Notes: generated by a model from the letters alone, not told the origin. 64,000 nucleotides of DNA from Meconema thalassinum (GCA_946902985.2 OX336396.1:234562297-234626296), one strand, 5' to 3'. Shown: positions 10,936 to 24,644, numbered from the stretch's first letter. Program-made: numbers and translations.

Positions 10936-13900
10936 AAATACAGGTCATCATCCGACTTTAGCTCAGTTCAGGGCGTGTACCATTCATCCCACTGTCTGAC
11001 CATGAATTCAGAATGTGAACAATAGGAAGGACAAGCTATAAAGGTCTATAACACAAACTACTTTACATAATAGCTTTAATTTACTTAAAAATTTCAAACA
11101 TAAAATCACAACAACAAAAATAATGGTATGAATTACCCTTTAACATAATTAAATAATGACCCTTAATTACATCTTGCTTCACCTCACTGGATACCTTCAT
11201 GATCCATCTCATTACATTTACATTCTAGTTATTCAACATTGAATCTTACATCCCTTAAATACGGGGTATTTCAATAACTCTCCACTGAGTTTTCACCTGG
11301 ACGGGTTTTGAACTCAGGACATTTACATTTAGGTAAATGATGCATTCATCTGGCTATATCTTGCCTTATAATGCTTTACATTAACATTCTCAAATTTATC
11401 TCTTTCTCCACATATTCTTAACATAAATCATCTTTCAATCACATATAATTTCACTTCAAAATGAGTACCATTTATTTCCAACACTTTTATTGCAAACCAT
11501 TTTTATTGTAACCATTGTGCCCAAGAGGATAGGAGTTCTATGGAGCCCGCACTCCACAAAGTCCAATTCTAGTGCATTTTCTTAACCCGTTTTCATTTTT
11601 CATTAAGGTGAGGAACCTAATTTCTGCATTTTCCAAAATGCATTTATTATTATTATCACTCTTTATTTTTATTTGCATCATTATTATTATTATTACTATC
11701 CGGGATGATCAATCCACGCATAATAATAATAATCATTTGAGCAGGCATACATTTCTGCTGTACTTTGTTCCATTCCAATAAAACCATAAGGTCTCCCCTT
11801 TACGTTATTTTCTTTCATAGAGTGACATTTTTATGGCCTGGTCAGCCCTCGGCGCGACTGTCATTAGCTCCCCCGTCGTCTCGAGCGGTGTGAACAACCT
11901 TCTCGTAAACAAACTTGGCCTTGTCATATCTTGCAACCTGACCTAGCATAACACTCCTCGAACCATGTTTCAAACTCTTCACAGAGACCACACCATTTAT
12001 TGAAAATCCAAGCGATTCATTTCTATTCTTTCATTACGGACTGCATACAGTCTAATTATTTATGTTTATTCGTGTCTTACTTCGGAGGATCATTCTCTGC
12101 TATTAGGGTATTAATGTGTATGTATTATCAGCCCGTAGTGGCTACCATTATAACTCTGCTGCGATGGGGATACCAATATAAATAGCTAACCAAAATCCAG
12201 GGACACCATGCCCTGATCTGGCCGTTGAGGATGGCATAGCGCACGACTGGGAATCAATTTCACCCACATCCGGCTACCCGCCTGACACAACAAACATCCA
12301 TCCAGTCTTACGATACTTATACAATCACGTGCATCCTGGCTACGTGAGAATTACACATTTTCAGTAGTGAGCAAAATCCTTCACTCTGATACAAATATAA
12401 GACCTGGCCCGGTCAACTGACGAATTCCCCATAGTCTTAATAATCGTCCTACTGGCACGTAACTTCATTATTTATAAAGCCCTAAGCTTTCATTTGGTCT
12501 AGCCCATTTTGGCGACTATAATATATTACTTGGATAATCAACCATTTGTTATTTCAGTTCGGATATCCTTGCCACGACAACGAACCTACTTGCATTATTT
12601 ATATTACTTTATTTTAATTACTTTATTACGGTGGTCTGTTATTGTTTCCTTTACTTTACTTAGGCCTTTATGCCTGTACTTATGTGTTTGCTAAGGTCAT
12701 TTGCATTTAGTTACATTAGTACAATTCAACCGTCCTAGGTTCATTAATTATTTTAATCAATTACTTTGATTATTAGGCTACTTTAAATTACTTTAACTTT
12801 CATTAAGTTACATTTCACTTTCAATTATTTGTTTGATAATTAGCTAAGTTGCGTTCAACTTTTACTGCATTTACTTACGTATCAACCGTCACTGGTTTAT
12901 TTATTTATTCGCTTATTTCTTTCAACAACAATTTGGTTCCTTCCCTGCATTTAACATTTAATTGCTTATTATCAATTCGGGTATCAATTCTTATAACATT
13001 TAATTCATTGCGTGGCCTCACAATTCACGGCCGTTCTTCCAAGAAGCAATTTACTAAAAACATTTCTTACTGTCATCACTTCGCACAGAATTGTTTCACA
13101 ATGGTACATTTCAAATAGGGCACACAATGGTTCAATATATTTTAATCCATTTTTTACTCACCGAGTCTGGAACCCATGGTCCTCCAATGCAAAAGATTTC
13201 GCCCATATTGTCGTAAGTTACCACATATTACTCTCAATACGGTAACACATAATTTCCTTTCCCACAACACACGTGGTTTTCACTTGATAAAACATATTAA
13301 TCATTTTACACATTATACATCCCAATCTTTGGGAACACTTACACAACATTTATATAAACCTTTAAACATACACTATATTTTGTTTCACACGTTCTAAATC
13401 TTGAAAATTATACACTAAAAACACTTCACGCGTGTTTAAAAACCAATTGAGGTTTAGTCCCTTTTACACTTATCAATATTTACAATGGATTACACCTAGT
13501 GTAATTGTCTATCGACGTATCTCAGTCACGAGCGGTGGCCTCTGACACTTTTTCTGGATAGTGATTCCCTCCTCTTCTCCGTACGGATTGTACGTTCTAT
13601 TCTGCGACAGCTCCTAGCTTTGACCCTTGGTCTTGATTTTTAAAGTCTGTCTATTTCCGCCGTTTAAACGCACTGGTTTACTAACTTAACGGGGTTTTTC
13701 TATATGTGACGATTCAGGTTCTGAATTTGATAGTTCTCGAACGATTCTTTTCTTATAACAAAGTCGACTGGGCTCTCGTTAATGTTCAATATTTTTACTT
13801 CGACGGCGCGTATAGTTATACTTTGAGCGCGTACTTCACTTTTAGTTCATTCCACGATCCTATGTCTGCATGGCTTACCATTAAAGAGCATCAGATCCTA

Positions 13901-14540
13901 TTTTTGACCTAGCACTAGCAATACTTGACGTAGCTAAAGTGCGACACTCTCCTGGACCTAACTGTGGATTTGCGTATCACGATATATCTTTTTACTCACG
14001 ACTTTTATAACTGCACATTCCTACTGCCTTTTTACTGTGTGTGGTATCGAACTGGCGTATTTCTTGCCGAACTGTAGACTGATTATATCCTTGAAACTAC
14101 ATGGCCCTCTCCCAGAGGTCTCATGTTCGATGTACTGTCCTACGGCGTAAAGTCGAGTCCCGTCTGAACTGACTGACTGAAACTTCGTGTCTTTGACTAA
14201 CAGCGTATGCTTGTAGACTGGCGGTGTGATCCAACATCACGTCCATCAGGGCTCTGAAGACTGAATAATGCTTGATTCAGAACGACCCGCCCTCGCAGTC
14301 GATGGTAGACTTGATCCATCGCAACGCGCCTCAGCGATCACTGCAGACTGAGTAATTTCTGGCTGGTAGTCTGGCTATTTATTTAGAACTTGCAAAATAA
14401 ATCATTTTTCTCTTCTTCTTGAAACTAACTTTTGAAGCAGACATCGCACGTCTGTAGAAAAATAACCTTCATGTTCCTCATGATCCAAACGTTACGATTT
14501 CATTTCATTTTTCGGAAATCGATCGTTGAAATTAATTTTA
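10936..14540. other. Long AT-rich stretch, nothing recognised
   Basis: I found no gene, no SINE promoter and no repeat shared with the rest of the window. There is an interrupted (ATT)n/(TAA)n microsatellite at 11641-11735. The plus strand from 12500 to 13450 is rich in T and C. All frames are short and lack motifs. Confidence 0.5.
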
Positions 14541-16279
14541 AACAAGATGTTCAGCAAAGAACATATAGCCTACTTTCTCCTAAATGTATGGGTATCTTTA
14601 TGACTCTTTGTCCTCATCCCTAAAACAATCACCCCAACCACAATGTATTGTTTGTTTTCTTTTATATTGATAATAAGCCAGTAAGTGTCAAGATCAATAT
14701 TATATACTTTATGATGATTGAATAACAAAACTACTAACTTATTGTAATGCATTCACGTCCGTTAATTTCTATATTAAGCCAGCCTGCAAAATTAAGAATC
14801 TTCCGCCCCAATCATCTTCCGCCCCAATCACAGTAGGTGGTGCTGCGACCTATCAGTGAATTAATCTTTATCTTGTACGCCTATGCACTGCCATCGTAAT
14901 GTACTACGATGGCAGTGTTCTATGGGTGTTGAATGAGTAGGCAGTTTAAAGTAGCCAAGAGGGAGGCGATCCAGCTGGCAGTGTTTAAAGGTATTCGGAG
15001 CGCGATCGTGGCTAATAGTTGAACTACCAGTATTACAAAATTGCCATACTTCAGGAGGCCAGCTCAGGCATTTACACAGCGTTATGTTTGGAACAATATT
15101 ACCCACATAACCCACAAGAGGACAGCACCGTACAGAGGCATTAAGAAGGCTGTGGTTAATGACAACGTGTATCTAGTTCTTCTATTCTCCTTTTTCTAAT
15201 GTCTTCTGTTTATGTGCGATGCTGGGACTGTGATTTTATTAATATACGAGTGTATACTTTATCCTCTCCTTTGAGCTAAATGACATTTTATTCAGTATCT
15301 GTGGGAAAAGCTCGTGCACATCATTTGTAAAAGAATTCAAGAAAAAAAAAACCTAACTGTAGCAGTATTCGATCCCCAGTCAACTGCGTGTCAGACTAAC
15401 ATGCTAGCCCAGAGCTAACCGTATCCATGACGTCAGGTGTTCTTAACTGACATATTAGATACAAACTGTTGGCAAATAATGACTTTAAATAAACGATTTC
15501 TTCACTGCAGTACATCTTCATTAAAGATCATTTCATACAAAGTTTATATTATTGTATCAGTACGGTATATCACATACAACATACTAAAACTACTGAAATA
15601 TAAGACAGGCACATGAGGACAGCTGCCATCTTGTCGTGTGACACAAACGGCTCAGCTCTTTTAAGCCACTCATACTGTATAATATTATAATATTAAATTA
15701 TAATAAATAACGGATCACGACCTTCAGGATAGCTTAAACCCCCCTAGGCTCGATAATCGGAATTGGTGGGTCTTAAGCTATTTATTAAAATGGTTGCATA
15801 ATTCACACGGCCGCCATCCTGAAATGGCATGGCCGATGACCTTGAATTTTGGGTGAAAGACGCGTCCTATATAAAGGTATGTTGTCACTACATTTGGTAG
15901 AGATCGGATGATTAGTTTAGCCGTAATTTGATTTTACGTTTTGAACATTTGAGTGGCCGCCATTCTGTTTTGGTAAAGATGGCGGCGATATAAAGTATGA
16001 CACTGAGGTGTCCTTTGCTAGTGCTACCTCTGTACCAAATTTCGTTCAATTCGGTTTCACCGTGTTCGAATTGATAGGGGGGGACAGACATTCAGAGTAC
16101 ACACACTCACACACACACAGACACACACACACACACACACAGACTCACACACACACATACACACACACACAGAGACTCACACACACACATACACACACAC
16201 AGACAGACACACTTTTTTCGCCCTGTGTTGATCTCATAAGTCTACTTTCATTTTTTGCAAAAATCGAAAGTAGGCTAAA
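14541..16279 (+). mobile_element. Helentron-like family B, copy 1
   Basis: The 5' end AACAAGATGTTCAGC..GAACATATAGCCTACTTTC has a 6-bp hairpin (ATGTTC/GAACAT); the 3' end at 16235-16279 is a long hairpin GTCTACTTTC..GAAAGTAGGC followed by TAAAA. TAGCCTACTTTC at the 5' side and GAAAGTAGGCTA at the 3' end are inverted copies. A CA/GA microsatellite occupies 16095-16215 and one ~290-bp unit sits before it. A perfect 13-bp inverted repeat with a 6-base loop lies at 14886-14117+800 (14886-14898 and 14905-14917). A tRNA-like stretch lies on the minus strand at 15350-15430. No protein coding. Confidence 0.7.
15350..15430 (-). other. tRNA-like stretch inside Helentron-like copy 1
   Basis: On the minus strand an A-box-like GGTTAGCTCTGGGCTAGC is followed by B-box-like GGGGATCGAATAC. 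Acceptor stem pairing is not evident, so it is not a working tRNA gene. A counterpart occupies the equivalent place in the copy at 23772-25888 (24645-24720). Confidence 0.5.
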
Positions 16280-17302
16280 AATCAAAACCGCTCCTGCGCC
16301 ATGTGGGCGTAATATTTTTTTAAAGTCCTACTCTGGACTACTCGATGGCTCCGCCTTAGATGACGTACAGCTTCGTAATCACTTTTCACCTGTTCATAAG
16401 TTAATAATTTGTATTCTTTCTTAATTCTTAAGTCCCAGGATTATTCTTATTGACGCTAAAATATTTTAACAATTTTGCGTGATTCTCAAGAAAACCATTT
16501 ATTTCGCAATACTGTGGTGTTGTACTGCAATCCAGGGTTGTCAATTTAATGCTGAATCGTATCAAGAGGAGGATCCCCCTTCTCTATACTGGCATAAAAA
16601 AAATCCATTTGCATGACCTCACCAGCTGAGTCTGCGTTGCTACCCGCTCCCGGTGAATCATATGCGGCTTGCATGTAATCGTTTATGATAGCGGACATTA
16701 CCTGCTTTGGGTCATAGCGTGAGTTGCTCCATATTTCCTCACGCTGGCTTGTAAGAATGCCCAAGTCTTATGAATATTTTCTATTTCTTGATCAAAAATG
16801 TCATAGGTTCGAACCCCTGTTCCCATCAAATGGGTACAATAGAGGCAATTATCATGAGTAGGATATATGAAATTAGGCTATTTTGTTCTTCGTGGAACTA
16901 CTTGTTTTTTCATACGATGATGATAATCTAAAATGAGCTTTATATTCATTGCACTGTAGAAGGGTTCATTTCTGTGTAGTTATGGATCAGCACCGTGTAC
17001 TTAAGGGTAAGCAGGATTTGTCAAATAACCTGTGTTATGGCACAATTAAGGCTCAGCCTATATTGGTAAGGAGGTAGTAGTGACCTTTCATGAGGGTTCA
17101 TCCCGTCATTCCCTAGAGCACAAGAGTGGGAAACAGCAGAGAATCACTTCAAGGATGGCCGAGATGAGAACGAATACATATCTTCTTAGGGTGTGAGTAC
17201 CTCTTTCCAACCATCAGACCAGAATTGGATTTCTTAGCAGTGCCCGGAATTAATATTATGTCTTTCAGTCGGTCAACACAAAATAATTCAAATTACTCAT
17301 GG
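16280..17302. other. Mostly featureless; element-end and SINE fragments
   Basis: At about 16850-16906 the plus strand reads TTAGGCTATTTTGTTCTTCG then TGGAACTACTTGTT, a diverged cousin of the Helentron-like 5' end (minus strand). At about 17120-17160 AGTGGGAAAC and CACTTCAAGGATGGCCGA match the 3' part of SINEs. Nothing else recognised. Confidence 0.4.
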
Positions 17303-17717
17303 CTTCGGTGGCGTAGTTGGTAGCATGCTGAACTGCTGTGCCCAAGATAGCGGGTTCAAACCCGACCGAAGTCGTCGGATTTTTAACAGCGTTAAAATCC
17401 TTCAGTATTCCATCCTTCACAGCGGAAGTAAAGCAGGCGGTCCCATGCCATAGATTTATGGCATGTAAAAGATCCTTCCACAGACTAAACTTGTGTGAAG
17501 CTAAATTGCTAGATTAGATTTTGTTGGAACGCTCTATCAAAGTTCCAACGTTCACCACTAAGTATCATTGACTTATGGTAGCGAAAGTTGGAACTACTTG
17601 AAATTGAACGGAACGTGTAGCTCACCCTATGGGTGTACGCTTGAAGCAGCTACAGCCTCTGGCGAGCCGAACATGTCCTTGGACACTCCCGGCAATAAAA
17701 GCCATACGTTAAATAAA
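17303..17717 (+). mobile_element. SINE family 2 copy
   Basis: Head GGCTTCGGTGGCGTAGTTGG, B box GCGGGTTCAAACCC at about 17350, body TCGTCGGATT and GGCGGTCCCATGCCATAG, tail GCCATACGTTAAATAAATA. Full-length and close to the copy at 2054-2468. Confidence 0.8.
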
Positions 17718-18770
17718 TATGGAATATGTAAAAGCATAGCCTGAAATAAATTACTCTCTTGGATTTAACTAGGTAAGTGTTGTTCGTAATTGGTGAGGAG
17801 TGCAAAGAATGTTTTGGCTGAGAAGATCAAATATTACGTACCTTTCATTTTAGTCATTACCGTATGGGTATAATGTTAATGTGTACCGCGCCACCGAGCG
17901 TAAGCAAATGAACGCCGGTTCTCAACCAGTGCCTTGCCAGGTACATCGATCGCTTCTTACTACACATGATTATAATTCAAATAACTACCCGGCGAACCCG
18001 TGTCCTCCCATGAGTTCCGATTCCCACCAGTTCCAAATTCTTTAGCCAATTACACTACCTGAGCGAGTTTCAGCTTAATATTCTACAGCAAAATTGTATT
18101 AATTTATTTATTACTGAAACGAATAAGGTCCATTGTTAGCGCCAGCTGGGAGTGCGTGCCCTCTTTAATGAATTGGCTCCTCTAACAGAGGAGGCCGGAC
18201 GCCATGGACCGGTAGCTCCCATAAGCAGCTTTCGCCTGGTCAGTATCTGTGCCAGCATATGCCATCGTCAAAATAATCAATTTTGAGTTATATTTACAAA
18301 GTTCTTAAAATAGTATCAATATGTCGCTTCGTCTTTGAACTGTTTTTATCTTATTTACAAGTCACTTAATTATCAGCACGTAGCTTCGTCAAATTGATCT
18401 ATTAACTGAATTATTCTTCTCTTCATACTCTAATTAATATGTACAGCAAAAGAAACATTTCATAAAAATACTCTTAAATCACCGGTCTCTTCAAACTGAA
18501 GAGTTGCTCTTTGTATTCTGTCATCCATTGCAACATATTTTATTTTCCTTTCCGTTGCTTGCAAATTCAACTCTGACCGCATAATTAAATTTTCCTGGCC
18601 TTGGAAGCTGCCTTGAACACTTCAACGCTGGCCACATCATGGTCCACTTCTTTAATCAATTACCGATTTTTTAAAATCACTTTCCGGCACATGGTTTTGA
18701 AGCACAAATCCACACTTCACTTGATTTGTTGTCTCGTTTCTTATAAAAAACGGTAAGATTTAAATATCAA
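17718..18770. other. No recognisable feature
   Basis: Only short frames; a possible remnant SINE-like stretch around 18130-18220 is too weak to assign. Confidence 0.4.
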
Positions 18771-20643
18771 AACAAGATGTTCAGTAAAGAACATATAGCC
18801 TACTTTCTCCTAAATGCATGGGTATTGTTATAACTCTTTGTCCTTTTCAAGGAGTGTAATTGAATGTTGGTTGTAGTAGCTTGTTGAAATACAACGTGCT
18901 ATAGGGATATTAAACATGAATATGAGGTGCCCTTTGCTAGTGCTACCTCTGTAAAAAAAATCATTCAATTCGGTTTCACCGTGTTTGAATTGATCTGGGG
19001 AATGGATTTGCACACATACATGGCCGCTATTTGCAAACTATTGGGCTGATGACCTTGTAGTCAGTCATAAGATGCTTTCCACAAAAAGGCATGTTGTTGC
19101 AAAATCCGGTAGAGATCAAATTATTAGGATGGTCGAAATTTGATTTAAGCTTTTAACATTTGGGTGGCCGTCATTCCGTTTCCGTCAAGATGGCGGCGAT
19201 ATAAAACATGACACTGAGGTGCCTTTTGCAAGTGCTACCTCTGTACCAAATTTCGTTCAATTCGGTTTCACCGTGTTTGAATTGATAGGGGGAATCGATT
19301 TGCACAAATACTTGGCCACCATCTGCAAACTATTGGGCTGATGATCTAGCAGTTTGGTCAGAATATGCTTCCCACATAAAGATTTGTTGTTGCAAAATTT
19401 GGTAGAGATTAGATTATTAGGTTGGTCGTAATTACATTTTAGCCTTTAACATTTGGGTGGCCGCGATTACGTTTCCGTCAAGATGGCGGTGATAAAAACA
19501 TGACACTGAGGTGGCCTTTTCTAGTGCTACCTCTGTACCAAATTTCGTTCCATTCGGTTTCACCGTGTTCGAATTAATAGGGGGAATCGATTTTCACACA
19601 AAGATGGCCGCCATCCGCAAACTATTAGGCTAATGACCTATTAGATTTGTCAAAGGATGCTTCCTCCATAAAGGTATGTTGTTGCAAAATTTGGTAGAGA
19701 TCGGATGATTAGGTTAGTCGTAATTTGATTTAAGCTTTGAACATTTGTGAGGCCGCCATTACGTTTCCGTCAAGATGGCAGTGATATAAAACATGACACT
19801 GAGGTGCCCTTTGCTAGTGCTACCTCTGTACCAAACTTCATTCCATTCGGTTTCACCGTGTTCGAATTAATAGGGGTAATCGATTTTGACACAAAGATGG
19901 CCGCCATCCGCAAACTATTAGGCTAATGACCTATTAGATTTGTCAAAGGATGCCCCCTTCAGAAAGGTATGTTGTTGCAAAATTTGGTAGAGATCGGATG
20001 ATTAGGTTAGTCGTAATTTGATTTAAGCTTTGAACATTTGTGTGGCCGCCATTACGTTTCCGTCAAGATGGCGGCGATATAGAACATGACACTGGGGTGC
20101 CCTTTCCTAGTACTACCTCTGTACCAAATTTCGTTCCATTCGGTTTCACCGTGTTCGAATTAATAGGGATAATCGATTTTCACACAAAGATGGCCACCAT
20201 CCGCAAACTATTAGGCTGATGACCTATTAGTTTGGTCAAAGGATGCTCCCCCATAAAGGTATGTTGTTGCAAAATTTGGTAGAGATCGGATGATTAGGTT
20301 AGTCGTAATTTGATTTAAGCTTAGAACATTTATGTGGCCGCCATTACGTTTCCGTCAAGATGGCGGCGATATAAAACATGACACTGAGGTGTCCTTTGCT
20401 AGTGCTACCTTTGTACCAAATTTCGTTCAATTTGCGCTCACCGTATTCGAATTGATAGGGGGGGACAGACATTCAGAGTCCACACACTCACACACACACT
20501 CACACACACACACACACACGCACACACGCACACACACACAGACTCACACACATACACACACACAGACAGACACACTTTTTTTCGCCCTGTAGTGATCTCA
20601 TAAGTCTACTTTCATTTTTTGCAAAAATCGAAAGTAGGCTAAA
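18771..20643 (+). mobile_element. Helentron-like family B, copy 2, six internal units
   Basis: The 5' end AACAAGATGTTCAGTAAAG with ATGTTC/GAACAT hairpin and TAGCCTACTTTC is followed almost at once by six direct repeats. The landmark GAGGTG..CTTTGCTAGTGC occurs at about 18928, 19216, 19507, 19799, 20092 and 20386, i.e. spacings of 288-294 bp. A CA-rich microsatellite (20478-20575) and the terminal hairpin GTCTACTTTC..GAAAGTAGGC-TAAA (20603-20643) close it. No coding capacity. The unit array makes this the clearest example of the central tandem repeats expected of Helentron-associated elements. Confidence 0.75.
18928..20477 (+). repeat. Tandem array, ~292-bp period, six units
   Basis: Units contain GTGCTACCTCTGTACCAAAT, TTCGGTTTCACCGTGTT, CAAAGATGGCCGCCATC and AAAATTTGGTAGAGATC in fixed order. 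Unit 1 is the most diverged; units 3-6 are very similar, which suggests local expansion from the 3' side. Confidence 0.85.
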
Positions 20644-21948
20644 ATTGGTTTCCTTTAATGCTAGTTGTGAACTCCATGTTTATCAGCTCCTCTCAAAGAC
20701 ACAAACACAAACGACATACCTGGAGATAAGGTCATTAACTCTTCTAGTTCACGTCGTACTATTATTAGCCGGTCAAACCTCAGAACTGACAGCTGGGGTT
20801 TCCAGAGATATTCGGAACTAGTGGGACTCATTAACTTATTTACTCAGGCGTGAATATGAGTTCGGAACTCATGGGACGTTTTTCCTAAGTAATTTGTTTT
20901 CGGAACTCATGGGAATGGAACTCGTGGAACCGGCGAACCTGGCCAGGTACATGTCTGTTTACTACACATGATTATAATTCATATAAGTACCTTGCGAAAC
21001 ACCAAAACCAAGAGCCGAATTTCACCTGTCTCCACGACCAGATAACCGTGGAAAGTAAGGAACTCGCAGAGCTGAGATAGCTCTCCCCTGTGATTTACAT
21101 GCAGGGAGACGAGAGGATGGTGAAAGAAAACTCTCTACATGCTTAATCACGCCTACCTACCTCACTAGAGAGCATTGATGAAATTGAAAAATATCCCATT
21201 CGTGTAATGGAACATGGTCTCAAACCCAGGAATTCCCACTTACAGCGCAACGTACGTGACCACTACCTCACAAATGGATAGGTCATTAAATTTGAGATGA
21301 GCTGCAGTCTAATAAAGGAACATCACGAGCTTCAGTCTGTTTACATCGGTGAATCTTTGATTACATGATGACCTCTGGTAATATCGGGGATTCGAACCTT
21401 ACATCGCCGTACTTGCTGCAGTTCTCTACAACCTTCGCCGAGTTTGGTTTACACAAGTGAGGTGTAATTTTTAAAAGAACTTGATTATTTTGATCTTACT
21501 CTGGCGTCCGTGACTTTAAGAAATATCCAGCTGTTGGTAGCACTGTCTGTACGCGGGCTACAAGAGGAGCACGCAGATTCACAGAGATTTAAGGGGGGAG
21601 AAACAAACGGATTTCTAAAACAAATGAATAAGTTAGCGCTCGTAACAGGAATTCCGTGTACTAAAAACAACCTGACATTCAATTGTGTCACGTATAATGC
21701 ATCTCTCAAAGTAGGGCCAACTCGCACTGTAGCCTAGCTAGGTAATCAATGTTCCTACACTTTACCATTTGATTCAAAGACTGCAATGTCATACCAAGAA
21801 ATTATATTGTGAAAGGCTATGATGGCAAGATTAGGAACTTTTGATAACTTAAACGGAACAATTAGAAATAACACCCCAATGTGGGATTCCAACCCGTGCC
21901 CTCCAACTTTATGAACCGGAGCTCTGACCACAGTATTAATAGAGGACA
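20644..21948. other. No gene; weak tRNA-like remnants
   Basis: Reverse B-box-like stretches near 21220 (CTCAAACCCAGGAATTCCC) and 21880 (GGGATTCCAACCCGTGCC) suggest decayed SINE heads on the minus strand. Nothing else could be assigned. Confidence 0.35.
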
Positions 21949-22158
21949 ATTTAACACTAGAAACACACCCGCGACCCGGCCGTTTTATGATCTCTTCTCC
22001 GCATGCGTCAAATGCCGTTAGCTTGCTGTTATTTCATCTACCTTCAATGTTGGAATAATTGTTGATGTTACTACATCGTTTAAGCGTATGGATATTTTGT
22101 TGCTGAGTATTGTTATATTAGGGTCACAAACGACCCCCACGGTGTGGTTTGAGTAACA
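21949..22158. mobile_element. Probable piggyBac-type MITE
   Basis: The left end TTAACACTAGAAACACAC followed by CCGCGACCC resembles piggyBac-type termini (TTAA target plus CCCTAGAA-like ends). The right end GACCCCCACGGTGTGG-TTTGAG-TAA looks like its inverted partner, but the right TTAA is damaged. About 205 bp, no coding. A similar terminus (GTGTGGTTCTAGGG-TTAA) is at 32911-32948. Confidence 0.4.
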
Positions 22159-22164
22159 AACATT

Positions 22165-23020
22165 TCTACGATGTACCTTGCTTAGAGAGAAATTTAAAGT
22201 GGGAGTGAAGCTTCAAGGAGAAATAATTTCAACTCTGAGATTTGCTGATGACATAGTCATCTTGGCTGACACGCCTGAGGATTTGAATGAGTTTTTGAAT
22301 GGCATGGACTCCGTCTTGAGGAAAGAATTCATGATGAAAATTAATAAATGTAAAATAAAAATATTTGTAATACAGCCGCAATAAATCAGAAACCTCTATG
22401 GACTTCAAATTGGCAGGGGAAAAACTAAATGAAGTAGGAGACTTCTTTTACTTAGGAAGCAAAATAACCAGTGATGGACGAAGCAAAGAGGATATAAAAA
22501 GTAGGTTGGCTCAGGCAAGGAAAGCATTTCGACAGAAAAGGAATCTGTTGACATCAAATATAGATTTAGGTATTAGGAAGACATTTTTGAAAACCTTTGT
22601 CTGGAGCGTCGCACTCTATGGAAGTGAAACTTGGACTATTGTTGCAGCAGAAAAGAGGAGAATTGAAGCGTTTGAAATGTGGTGTTACAGGAGAATGATG
22701 AAGATCAGATGGGTCGATAGGGTTACAAACAAAGAGGTATTAAGACGAGTGAAAGAGGGGAGATGTTTCTGGCGACTGCTAATGAAGGGAAGAGATAGGT
22801 TGGTAGGACACATACTAAGACACCCAGGAATAGCAAACTTAGTTATGGAAGGAAGGGTCGAGGACAAGAACTGTAGGGGTAGACCAAGGTTAGAGTATGT
22901 TAAACAGATTGCCTCGGATGTTCGGTGTGCTAGCTATGTAGAGATGAAACGATTAACTCACGACTGGGAAGCATGGATAGCTGCATCAAACCAGTCAAAA
23001 GACTGAAGACTCAAACAACA
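22165..23020 (+). pseudogene. LINE ORF2 3' part: RT palm and C-terminus, frameshifted
   Basis: Two frames are needed. 22178-22384 holds the palm with FADD (residues 22-25 of that frame: STLRFADDIVILAD). After a stop and frame change, 22398-23006 continues with FFYLGSKITSDGR, VALYGSETWT (residues 71-80), FEMWCYRRMMKIRW and GHILRHPGIA to the end. A (CAA)n tail follows at 23012-23025 (ACTCAAACAACAACAACC). 5'-truncated and broken, but the best copy of this family here; 152-530 and 34477-34702 are more decayed relatives. Confidence 0.85.
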
Positions 23021-23164
23021 ACAACCTTGCTTTATCCTACTATTTAATCATGTCTAGATGTGAAAACACTGTAATCCCTTGTAACCTAAATACCAAGATG
23101 TATTATTGTCCACACAAAGACAGGAAAGGGTAAACAAAGTGCTTGATTTCTTCTTGCAGTCTGT

Positions 23165-23670
23165 TGGTTGGTTCTTAAGTTTAGGGGCTGCGACAACGCG
23201 GTCATGTAGCCCCGTGTACTTTGAGTGTGTGTAGAATCTTTCTGATAACCGGTGTTAATTGTGATGACTGTATTATTGAGTGTTATCTGTTTTTAATTTA
23301 AGTACTGCAACTTAGAATTTTTCAAATAGTTCCTACTTTTGCCGCCAAACGCCTCCGTCAACGACTACTAGGCCAAGTTCAGAACTTAGCTACTAGACGC
23401 CACCGCAGTCGGCTCTTGGCAACGAACGTAGAAACCTAAGAGCGTTGTTTACATTCTTAACCTATCCAATTTAGCTTCACACAGGTGCAATTAGTGGAAG
23501 GTTCTTTAACATGCCATAAATCTATGACATGGGACCGCCGGCTTTACTTCCCCACCGAAGAAGGGCATACTGAGGGATTTTTAACGCTCTTAAAAATCCG
23601 ACGGCTATGAACCGGCTATCTTCGGCATAGAAGCTCAGCATGCTACCGACTACGCCACCGAAGCCGCACT
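23165..23670 (-). mobile_element. SINE family 2, long variant
   Basis: On the minus strand the tRNA-like head is at the 23670 end (GGCTTCGGTGGCGTAGTCGG), and the body extends to a 3' tail at 23165-23215 containing CATGACCGCGTTGTCGCAGC and CCCTAAACTTAAGAACCAAC. It is ~90 bases longer than the 2054-2468 copy and ends with a different tail, shared with 45604-46125. B box partly eroded. Confidence 0.75.
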
Positions 23671-24644
23671 TGCAGTCAGTGTGTATAATACTGACAAGGA
23701 ATCTGCAGCGAGTGCAAAGTTGACAGGGCCTAGATTTTCGCAGAATGCTTGAAATGAACAACTGTGTGCTATTTTTAGCCTACTTTCGATTTTTGCAAAA
23801 AATGAAAGTAGACTTATGAGATCAACACAGGGCGAAAAAAGTGTGTCTGTCTGAGTGTGTGTATGTGTGTGTGTGAGTCTGTGTGTGTGTGTATGTGTGT
23901 GTGTGAGTCTGTGTGTGTATGTGTGTGTGTGAGTCTGTGTGTGTGTGTGTCTGTGTGTGTGTGAGTGTGTGTACTCTGAATGTCTGTCCCCCCCTATCAA
24001 TTCGAACACGGTGAATGCGAATTGAACGAAATTTGGTACAAAGGTAGCACTAGCAAAGGACACCTCAGTGTCATGTTTTATATCGCCGCCATCTTTACTA
24101 AATCTGAATGGCGGCCACTCAAACGTTCAAAACGTAAAATCAAATAACGACTAACCAAATCATCCGATCTCTACCAAATTTGGTAACAACATACCTTCGT
24201 ATAGGATGCGTCTTGTGACCAAACTACAAGGTCGTCCGCCATACCATTTCAGGATGGCGGCCGTGCGAATTATGCAAACTTTATAATCCATATCATGGGA
24301 CCCACCAGTTCCGATTATCGAGCCGAGAATCGTTTTAACTGTTCTAAAGGAAGAGGCACGTTCGAAATTAAAAGTTTATTTTGTAATACTATAGTGCAGA
24401 CGTGATTTTAAAAAGCTGAGCCGATTCAGTAATAAGACAAGATGGCAGCGGATATCTTGTGCCTCACTTATATTTCACTAATTTGAGTATTGCATGCAAT
24501 ATAGCGTACTGATAGAAAATAAATAAACTTTGTATGAAATGCTTTATACATAAATAATATACTCGAGTGATGAAATCGTTTAGTATAAATCATTATTTGC
24601 TAACAAGTTCTATGTAAGTCATTTTATATAGAACGATATTCGTT

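Noticed and set aside
16008..16424. Frames with His/Thr/Ser runs (also 20332-20592 and 23650-24063)
   Set aside because: They read through the CA/TG microsatellite near the 3' end of Helentron-like copies; no domain.
16546..16764. 72-codon minus-strand frame with a protein-like composition
   Set aside because: No recognised motif, no splice or start context, and no neighbouring coding sequence; left unannotated.
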